Shown here: positions 1-4,865 of the stretch, piece by piece
Numbering within the stretch: the first letter of the stretch is position 1
Layout of the letters: every line of letters begins with the position of its first letter
Source of the DNA: Flavobacterium sp.
GTDB taxonomy: Bacteria > Bacteroidota > Bacteroidia > Flavobacteriales > Flavobacteriaceae
Assembly (NCBI GenBank): GCA_030153045.1
Contig: JASLID010000011.1
Span: 1-10,873, forward strand
Length of the DNA: 10,873 bases
Reading direction: 5' to 3'
Made by a program: the position numbers and the translations under genes
The notes under the pieces: model-generated
What the model saw: only the letters and a program-made list of their open reading frames with translations
Database searches by the model: none
Told to the model about the DNA's origin: nothing

Positions 1-68
1 CCTGTCTCGATTGTGATGCTTCTTCCATCACCTAAATCGATGCTTTCTACAAATAATTGTGGAATCAT
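1..68 (-). CDS. pnp: Polyribonucleotide nucleotidyltransferase (PNPase), N-terminal fragment
   Basis: Only the first 22 codons lie in the window, and the gene runs off the left edge. Read on the minus strand from the ATG at 68-66, the product begins MIPQLFVESIDLGDGRSI and continues with TIETG, which matches the start of the first RNase PH domain of bacteroidete PNPase. PNPase is a phosphorolytic 3'-5' exoribonuclease involved in mRNA turnover. The gene lies directly downstream of rpsO on the same strand, the classic rpsO-pnp order, which supports the call. A hairpin terminator separates the two, and the roughly 110-nt leader carries ACAACTA repeats. The identification is firm despite the short fragment because both the N-terminal sequence and the context agree. 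Confidence 0.9.
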   Translation of the reverse strand, partial: MIPQLFVESIDLGDGRSITIET

Positions 69-182
69 AATTTAATTCTCTAAGTTAAACAAAGGGTTCT
101 AGTTGTGTTGTAGTTGTTGTGTGTAGTTGTTGTTTCTAAAACCCAATGAAAAACCAAACTTTTTATGTAAATCTGTAAAAAC

Positions 183-210
183 AAAAAGAGGCGCGTGGGC
201 ACCTCTTTTT
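183..210 (-). terminator. Rho-independent terminator of rpsO
   Basis: Perfect 9-bp inverted repeat: AAAAAGAGG at 183-191 pairs with CCTCTTTTT at 202-210. Two further G-C pairs are possible inside the loop. Read on the minus strand, the stem starts 8 nt after the rpsO stop codon and is followed by a T-rich run (TTTTTGTTTTT). It would end the rpsO message before pnp, so pnp expression probably needs readthrough or a separate promoter. Confidence 0.85.
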
Positions 211-218
211 TATATTGA

Positions 219-485
219 TTATTTTCTAATACCCAATACTTTGATAATCTCACGGTATCTGTTGATTTCCGTATTTTTTAAGTAGTCAAGAAGTGATCTT
301 CTTTTACCTACTAATTTCACTAACGAACGCTCTGTGTTATAATCGTGACGATTTTTTTTCAAGTGCTCAGTCAAGTGATTGATTCTGAAAGTGAACAAAG
401 CGATCTGAGCTTCAGATTTTCCAGTGTTCGTTGCTTCTCCGTGTTTAGCGAAGATTTCTGCTTTAACTTCTTTAGTTAAGTACAT
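219..485 (-). CDS. rpsO: 30S ribosomal protein S15
   Basis: The product is an 88-residue S15, the usual length for the family. It binds the central domain of 16S rRNA early in assembly of the 30S subunit. Hallmarks are TGKSEAQIALFTFRINHLTEH at about residues 21-41 (quoted in part of its length elsewhere as TGxSExQ), then HLKKNRHDY, the basic LVGKRRSLLDYL block near 57-69 and the C-terminal LGIRK. The frame is open further upstream to 542, but the ATG at 485 is chosen because the protein then begins MYLTKEVK as in other flavobacterial S15s and because an AAAGGA ribosome-binding site sits 7 nt before it. The upstream extension would overlap the predicted promoter. The gene has its own promoter and terminator and is followed by pnp. 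Confidence 0.96.
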   Translation of the reverse strand: MYLTKEVKAEIFAKHGEATNTGKSEAQIALFTFRINHLTEHLKKNRHDYNTERSLVKLVGKRRSLLDYLKNTEINRYREIIKVLGIRK

Positions 486-492
486 GCTAATA

Positions 493-498
493 TCCTTT
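493..498 (-). promoter_or_regulatory. Shine-Dalgarno site of rpsO
   Basis: On the minus strand AAAGGA lies 7 nt upstream of the ATG at 485. Clear Shine-Dalgarno sites are uncommon in Bacteroidetes, and here the site decides between the ATG at 485 and the longer open frame that begins at 542. Confidence 0.65.
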
Positions 499-539
499 AA
501 ATGATTATTATGTAGATATACGTTTTTCGTATTCGAGTG

Positions 540-570
540 CAAAAATACACTTTAATTTTGAAGTTACAAA
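540..570 (-). promoter_or_regulatory. Bacteroidetes-type promoter of rpsO
   Basis: On the minus strand TTTG (rc of 567-570) is separated by 19 nt from TATTTTTG (rc of 540-547). This is an exact match to the Bacteroidetes primary-sigma pattern TTTG-(19-21)-TAnnTTTG. The expected transcription start is near 533, which gives a leader of about 48 nt to rpsO. This is the best promoter in the window. Confidence 0.8.
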
Positions 571-585
571 CTTTTTACGGTTTGA

Positions 586-1041
586 TTAGTATAATTTCGC
601 AACTTCTTGATTTACAAACTCTAAAAATTGCTCGTCAGCTTCGGTAAAAGGATCCAAAACATTCGAATCGATATCGATTTGGCCAATATTTTCTCCATTC
701 ACGAAAAGAGGGACAACAATTTCTGATTTGACTGTAAAACTACAAGCGATATAATTGTCTTGAGCTGCCACATCAGGCACTACAAAATTCTCGTTTGAAA
801 CTGCTACTTGTCCGCAAATTCCTTTTCCGAATGGAATCACAGTATGGTCTGTTGGCGCGCCTACATAAGGGCCTAAATGCAATGTTTTAGCTTCGTGATT
901 GGCAAAATAAAAACCAACCCAAGTGTAATACTCGATGTTTTGTTCTAGTAATTCGCAAACTTTCAATAGTTTTTCTTCTCTTGAAAATGTTGCGTTTGTT
1001 GTAATTTCAGTTACTTTTGGTTTTAATGCTTCGAAACTCAT
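586..1041 (-). CDS. GAF-domain free methionine-(R)-sulfoxide reductase (fRMsr/YebR-like)
   Basis: A 151-residue cytosolic protein consisting of a single GAF domain, the typical length of the fRMsr family. That family reduces free methionine-R-sulfoxide with thioredoxin. Family motifs visible are WVGFYF (41-46), LHLGPYVG (54-61), IPFGKGICG (69-77), the YIACS block with Cys100, SEIVVPL (106-112) and IGQIDIDS (119-126). Cys76 and Cys100 align with E. coli Cys94 and Cys118, the latter regarded as catalytic. The position equivalent to E. coli Cys84, usually called the resolving Cys, is His66. The protein may therefore use another resolving residue or have a changed role. The gene is divergent from xrtF, and no clear terminator separates it from rpsO downstream on the same strand. 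Confidence 0.85.
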   Translation of the reverse strand: MSFEALKPKVTEITTNATFSREEKLLKVCELLEQNIEYYTWVGFYFANHEAKTLHLGPYVGAPTDHTVIPFGKGICGQVAVSNENFVVPDVAAQDNYIACSFTVKSEIVVPLFVNGENIGQIDIDSNVLDPFTEADEQFLEFVNQEVAKLY

Positions 1042-1058
1042 TTTATTTTTCTTTTGTG

Positions 1059-1066
1059 CAAAAGTA
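1059..1066 (-). promoter_or_regulatory. -7 element of the GAF/fRMsr gene
   Basis: On the minus strand TACTTTTG is an exact match to TAnnTTTG, placed 17 nt before the ATG at 1041. No convincing -33 TTG is found at the right distance, so this is a partial promoter. It is back to back with the xrtF element in a 72-nt divergent gap. Confidence 0.5.
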
Positions 1067-1091
1067 TTTAATGTTGATTTTAATTTTTACA

Positions 1092-1099
1092 TAAATTTG
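1092..1099 (+). promoter_or_regulatory. -7 element of xrtF
   Basis: TAAATTTG is an exact match to TAnnTTTG, 14 nt before the TTG start of xrtF. A TTG at 1074-1076 could be the -33 element, but the 15-nt spacer is short. The predicted leader is only about 8 nt. Confidence 0.5.
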
Positions 1100-1113
1100 T
1101 TAAAAATCAAAGT

Positions 1114-1662
1114 TTGAAAAAATATTTTATTCTCTACAAGCCGTTTTTACTTTTCCTGACTAAGTTTTTCTTGACTTATTTGGTATTAACATTGTTGTAT
1201 CAGGGATATCTTACTAGTTTTGGTTCAGACGAAATGGATTCTGTTACTAAAACGGTCGCTCAACATACCAAACAAGTTTTAAATTTGTTTGTTGATGATA
1301 TTTCAATAGAAGAGAATAAACCAGAACCCTTTATTAAGTTGTTATACCATCAAAAATACGTGGCTAGAGTCATTGAAGGCTGCAACGCTATTAGTGTCAT
1401 TATTTTGTTTGTTTCTTTTGTTGTTTCTTTTTCTGGAAAACTAAAACCGACATTGATTTTTATTTTAGGCGGAAGTTTGACTATTTATATTTTAAATATT
1501 TTACGAATTGCCTTCTTATGTGTTTTGATCTATCATTTTCCAGAGCAAGAACATATTTTACATGGTGTGGTTTTTCCGTTAATCATTTACGGAACAGTAT
1601 TTATTTTGTGGGTCATTTGGGTTAATAAATTTTCGAGATATGCTTCAAAAACTGCTAAATAA
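1114..1662 (+). CDS. xrtF: Exosortase family protein XrtF
   Basis: A 182-residue polytopic membrane protein of the exosortase/archaeosortase family, membrane Cys proteases/transpeptidases that process exported proteins with C-terminal sorting signals. The three expected catalytic residues are visible: Cys90 in EGCNAIS, Arg131 in NILRIAF and His150 in HGVVFP. Hydrophobic segments lie at about 9-30, 92-108, 113-141 and 152-171. The start is a TTG. No ATG or GTG occurs upstream in frame before a stop, and the first internal ATG (codon 41) would remove the first membrane segment. The 3' end overlaps the next gene by 23 nt, so the two are probably co-translated. The pairing with that small membrane protein is characteristic of the flavobacterial XrtF type. 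No candidate substrate is encoded in the window. Confidence 0.9.
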   Translation: MKKYFILYKPFLLFLTKFFLTYLVLTLLYQGYLTSFGSDEMDSVTKTVAQHTKQVLNLFVDDISIEENKPEPFIKLLYHQKYVARVIEGCNAISVIILFVSFVVSFSGKLKPTLIFILGGSLTIYILNILRIAFLCVLIYHFPEQEHILHGVVFPLIIYGTVFILWVIWVNKFSRYASKTAK

Positions 1663-2080
1663 CAAATTCAGAATTGTTCAGTTAGTAATTTTAATTGGAT
1701 TGTTAGTTTTGATTCGTGCTTTCGAAAATCAATTGTTTTACGATCCGTTCTTGAATTATTTTAAAGAAGAAAGTGTTTCAGGGTATCCTGAAATGAATTC
1801 AATGAAATTGTTTTTAAATCTGTTTCTTCGTTATTTTCTCAACACCGTTGTTTCATTAGCCATTTTGTATGTTATTTTTAAAGATGTGGTTCTAGTTCAG
1901 TTTTCAGCTATTTTGTATTTGTTATTTTTTATACTGCTAATCATTGTTTTTTATATCTATTTGAATCATTTCGACGAAAGTCACAAAATGATATTATTCT
2001 ACATTAGACGATTTTTAATTCAACCTCTGTTTATATTACTATTTATTTCAGGTTTTTACTACCAAAAAAAATATCGCTAG
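1640..2080 (+). CDS. Exosortase F system-associated membrane protein
   Basis: A 146-residue, very hydrophobic protein with about four membrane segments (about 13-29, 59-79, 88-108 and 119-139). It matches what I know of the small flavobacterial family found next to exosortase (the 'flavo_near_exo' type): IRAFENQLFYDPF near 25-37, LRYFLNT at 63-69 and YIRRFLIQP at 121-129, with a basic C-terminus YQKKYR. Its function is unknown. Its constant location suggests a partner or chaperone of XrtF in the inner membrane. The ATG lies inside the end of xrtF with a 23-nt overlap, so translation is probably coupled. The next gene begins 59 nt downstream without a clear terminator between. Confidence 0.85.
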   Translation: MLQKLLNNKFRIVQLVILIGLLVLIRAFENQLFYDPFLNYFKEESVSGYPEMNSMKLFLNLFLRYFLNTVVSLAILYVIFKDVVLVQFSAILYLLFFILLIIVFYIYLNHFDESHKMILFYIRRFLIQPLFILLFISGFYYQKKYR

Positions 2081-2139
2081 TGTTTTTTTTGTAACTTTAA
2101 TTTAGAATTTCATTTTACTTGAAATCAACAGGTTAAAGC

Positions 2140-2985
2140 ATGAAAATTGTAAAGCATTCTGGAGATATTGTCGACTTTAATAGGGATAAACTTAAATTGT
2201 CACTTTTTAAGTCAGGTGCCAGCCAGTCCTTGGTAGACGCAATCTTGCACAAAATTGAAGAGGAAATTTACGAAGGAATTCCAACCAAAAAAATATACAA
2301 ACTAGCCTTTGAGTTATTAAAAAAAGTATCAAAACCACAAGCCGCTCGTTATAATTTAAGAACAGCTTTGCAACTTCTTGGACCAACTGGTTTTTTCTTC
2401 GAAAAATACATTGCGAAATTATTTGAGTTTGAAAATTATCAGGTCAAAACCAACCTGATTTTGCAAGGGAAATGTGTGTCACATGAAATTGATATTGTGG
2501 TTAAAAAAAGAGCCGAAATTAGCATGGTTGAATGTAAATTTCATGGTGGGAAAGACTCTAGTTCTGACGTAAAAGTACCTATGTATATTTTGTCTCGATT
2601 TAACGATATCAAAGATGGAATGCATTCCGTTTTTAGTGAAAAAGATAAAATAACATCCTGTTTTATTGTGACGAATAACCGATTTACAACGGATGCTATA
2701 AATTTTGCAAATTGTTCCGGATTACAGTTGTTGAGTTGGGATTATCCTTTGGATGACAATTTAAGCGTTAAAATTGAAAAGAGTCAATTGTATCCCGTTA
2801 CCTGCCTGTCAACATTGTCTACTCTGGAAAAAGAAGAGTTGTTAAATTTAGATGTGATTTTAGTCAAAGAATTAATGCATGACTCAACACCTTTGGAGAA
2901 GATAGGATTAAGCCCAACTAGAATTAAAAATATTTTAAAAGAAGTTTCAGAATTGTGTAAATATCTAGAACGTTATGAAAATTAA
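2140..2985 (+). CDS. ATP-cone domain fused to Mrr-like PD-(D/E)XK nuclease
   Basis: A 281-residue soluble protein with three parts. Residues 1-78 form an ATP-cone: KHSGDIVDFNRDKL at 5-18, then helices ending PQAARYNLRTAL. This domain normally senses ATP/dATP, for example in ribonucleotide reductases and NrdR. Residues 80-205 resemble the Mrr-type restriction endonuclease fold, with FFFEKYIAKLF (85-95, Glu88), HEIDIV giving Glu116/Asp118, and VECKF giving Glu131 and Lys133. These form a complete-looking D-x(n)-ExK active site, so I expect metal-dependent nuclease activity. Residues 206-281 are helical and contain IGLSPTRIKNILKEV, possibly a helix-hairpin-helix nucleic-acid-binding module (inference). 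The stop codon overlaps the start of the beta-CASP gene by 11 nt, a sign of a joint function. A weak -7-like box, TAACTTTA, lies at 2092-2099. No cognate methylase is nearby, so classical restriction is unlikely. Confidence 0.8.
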   Translation: MKIVKHSGDIVDFNRDKLKLSLFKSGASQSLVDAILHKIEEEIYEGIPTKKIYKLAFELLKKVSKPQAARYNLRTALQLLGPTGFFFEKYIAKLFEFENYQVKTNLILQGKCVSHEIDIVVKKRAEISMVECKFHGGKDSSSDVKVPMYILSRFNDIKDGMHSVFSEKDKITSCFIVTNNRFTTDAINFANCSGLQLLSWDYPLDDNLSVKIEKSQLYPVTCLSTLSTLEKEELLNLDVILVKELMHDSTPLEKIGLSPTRIKNILKEVSELCKYLERYEN

Positions 2986-4330
2986 ATTTATTGGAGGAGT
3001 TGGAACAGTAACCGGTTCAAAGACCTTATTAGAAAGCAATGGCATTCGGATGCTAATCGATTGCGGACAATTTCAAGGAATTAAATCCCTTCGGGAACTC
3101 AATTGGGAGCCACTTCCCGTGTTGCCGTCATCTATTGACTTTGTATTGTTGACACACGGTCACTTAGATCATTGTGGTTGGTTGCCAAGACTCGTTAATC
3201 AAGGGTTTTCTGGCAAGATTTATTGTACAAGTCCTACTGCGGCCATTACAAGATTGATTTTGTTAGACAGTGCTAAAATTCAGGAAGAGGAAGCTGAAAG
3301 AGCAAACGAAGAGCACTATTCAAAACATGAAATCGCCGAGCCACTTTATACTGTTGAGCAGGCGGAACAGGTGTTTCCGCTTTTAAAAGTGATACAGCCC
3401 AATAAAGAAATTGCTCTTGATGCCGAAATTACAGCGGTATACACTAACGCCGGTCACATTCTTGGTGCTTGCTCAATTGAAGTCAAATTGGAAGGTAAAA
3501 GCTTGGTTTTTTCCGGCGATGTTGGTCGTGATGATGATATTTTAATGTATCCGCCCACCAAGCCCCAAAAAGCGGATTATGTATTTCTTGAAAGCACTTA
3601 CGGTGACAAATTACATCCCGATGAAGACGTAAAATCATTGCTGGAAACCTATATAAATGACACGGTAGATAAAGGAGGAACTATTATAATTCCAAGTTTT
3701 GCTGTCGAAAGAGCTCAGGTTTTAATGTATTTGATCTGGCAGCTCAAGAAAGAGGAAAGAATCCCAGATATTCCTTATATTATTGATACGCCGATGGGAA
3801 TTAGTGTGTTGGAAGTTTTTGAAAACAATCAAAAGTGGCACAAATTACCACCTCATGATTGTGTCAAAATGTGCAAGATGTTTTCCATGATTTCTGATTA
3901 CAAAGAAACGATAGAGACCATTTATGATAAGCAACCCAAAGTGGTGATAGCAGCCAGCGGAATGATTACCGGTGGAAGAGTGTTGAGTTATTTAGAACGA
4001 TATATTGGATTGCCCGAAACGACTGTTATTATTGTAGGGTATCAAGCAGAAGGAACTCGCGGAAGAAAATTATTGGAAGGAGTAAAAGAAATCAAAATTA
4101 GAGGGAAATACTATGATGTTGAAGCTAGTATTCTTGAAATTGAAGGGTTGTCAGCTCACGGAGATCAAGGTGATTTACTCAATTGGCTTTCAGCTTTAGA
4201 AGAAAAACCTCAAAAAATATTTTTGGTGCACGGTGAAAATCAGCCTGCCGATGAACTTCGAATCAAAATCAAAGAAAAATATGATTTTGATTGCGTTATC
4301 CCGATGATGGGGCAGGAGTTTGAACTATAA
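2975..4330 (+). CDS. Beta-CASP metallo-beta-lactamase fold RNase (CPSF/TTHA0252-like)
   Basis: A 451-residue cytosolic metallo-beta-lactamase protein of the beta-CASP group, which cuts RNA using two zinc ions. The zinc ligands are visible: HGHLDH (His61, His63, Asp65, His66), His161 in AGHILGA and Asp182 in SGDVGRDD. The beta-CASP motifs follow: A with Glu206 in ESTYG, the PSFAVERAQ block (240-248), the glycine-rich ASGMITGGR (327-335) seen in CPSF-73-like enzymes, B with His395 in LSAHGDQ and C with His419 in FLVHGE. All catalytic positions are intact. There is no KH domain, so it resembles the shorter bacterial TTHA0252-type RNases and not RNase J. The start ATG lies inside the preceding nuclease gene with an 11-nt overlap. 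The biological substrate is not known from the sequence. Confidence 0.92.
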   Translation: MKIKFIGGVGTVTGSKTLLESNGIRMLIDCGQFQGIKSLRELNWEPLPVLPSSIDFVLLTHGHLDHCGWLPRLVNQGFSGKIYCTSPTAAITRLILLDSAKIQEEEAERANEEHYSKHEIAEPLYTVEQAEQVFPLLKVIQPNKEIALDAEITAVYTNAGHILGACSIEVKLEGKSLVFSGDVGRDDDILMYPPTKPQKADYVFLESTYGDKLHPDEDVKSLLETYINDTVDKGGTIIIPSFAVERAQVLMYLIWQLKKEERIPDIPYIIDTPMGISVLEVFENNQKWHKLPPHDCVKMCKMFSMISDYKETIETIYDKQPKVVIAASGMITGGRVLSYLERYIGLPETTVIIVGYQAEGTRGRKLLEGVKEIKIRGKYYDVEASILEIEGLSAHGDQGDLLNWLSALEEKPQKIFLVHGENQPADELRIKIKEKYDFDCVIPMMGQEFEL

Positions 4331-4352
4331 TTTTTTTAACTCAAATTTTAGA

Positions 4353-4381
4353 TTGGCAATTTAAATATTTGAATAACTTTG
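4353..4381 (+). promoter_or_regulatory. Promoter of the HYC/CC/PP-TonB-HMA operon
   Basis: TTG at 4353-4355 is followed after 18 nt by TAACTTTG at 4374-4381, an exact TAnnTTTG match. The box ends only 4 nt before the GTG start at 4386, so the transcript may be leaderless. No terminator is visible between the beta-CASP stop and this promoter. Confidence 0.65.
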
Positions 4382-4385
4382 TCGT

Positions 4386-4811
4386 GTGAAAATAAATAAG
4401 CACATAAGTATTCTTTTAGCAATGCTAATATTGGTTTCCAATGTTGGTCTAGCGTTTAATGTACATTATTGCGAAGGTAAAATTGCTTCCGTTTCTTTTG
4501 ATTACAAAGCAGAAGAACCTTGTGTCGAAAAGAAAGTCGAAGTAGAAAAAGCATGTTGTTCGAAATCAAACACACACGATGATTGTTGTTCAAACAGTAA
4601 AGTTGATATCAAGAAAACTACTTCAGACAATATTATTGTTAAAAATTTCCAATTAGACTTAGGTGTTTTCACTTTCGTTGAAATTTGGAAACCAACGCAT
4701 TTTTTATCATCTAAAGAAGTTATTGTCACCAACGACAACCCTTCATTTTATTGTGATACCAATGCGCCGCCACTTTACAAATTATATTCTCAATACATTT
4801 TCTACGCCTAA
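4386..4811 (+). CDS. HYC_CC_PP family exported Cys-rich protein
   Basis: A 141-residue predicted exported or membrane-anchored protein with an N-terminal hydrophobic signal (residues about 8-24). The motifs that name the family are present: HYC (27-29), two vicinal cysteine pairs in ACCSK (57-58) and DDCCS (67-68), and a late APP (127-129) in the block NAPPLYKLYSQ. Cys46 and Cys123 are also present. Function is not established. The cysteine content and the neighbours, a TonB receptor and an HMA-domain protein, point to periplasmic metal binding or sensing (inference). The start is a GTG. The next ATG, codon 13, would remove the positively charged end of the signal, so GTG is preferred. The gene opens the operon and lies 54 nt before the receptor gene. 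Confidence 0.8.
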   Translation: MKINKHISILLAMLILVSNVGLAFNVHYCEGKIASVSFDYKAEEPCVEKKVEVEKACCSKSNTHDDCCSNSKVDIKKTTSDNIIVKNFQLDLGVFTFVEIWKPTHFLSSKEVIVTNDNPSFYCDTNAPPLYKLYSQYIFYA

Positions 4812-4865
4812 TTTTAATGCTTTAAATCGTCTCAAACCGAATTTTAAACATTAAAATATACTACA

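Noticed and set aside
486..542. N-terminal extension of rpsO by 19 codons
   Set aside because: S15 has a fixed length near 88 residues, a Shine-Dalgarno site fits the ATG at 485, and the extension would run into the predicted -7 element.
567..584. Small inverted repeat CAAAC/GTTTG after the GAF gene as a terminator
   Set aside because: The stem is only 5 bp, mostly A-T, and no T-run follows on the minus strand. It overlaps the -33 element of rpsO instead.
935..1117. Plus-strand open frame of 60 codons
   Set aside because: It lies mostly antisense to the GAF/fRMsr gene, its product has no family features, and the opposite frame has clear motifs.
2140..2985. ATP-cone/Mrr-like gene as part of a restriction-modification system
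   Set aside because: No DNA methylase or specificity subunit lies in the window, and the tight partner is a beta-CASP RNase.
4502..4738. Minus-strand open frame inside the HYC/CC/PP gene, and a plus-strand frame at 4663-4854
   Set aside because: Both are shadows of the HYC/CC/PP gene, which has a promoter, a signal peptide and family motifs.
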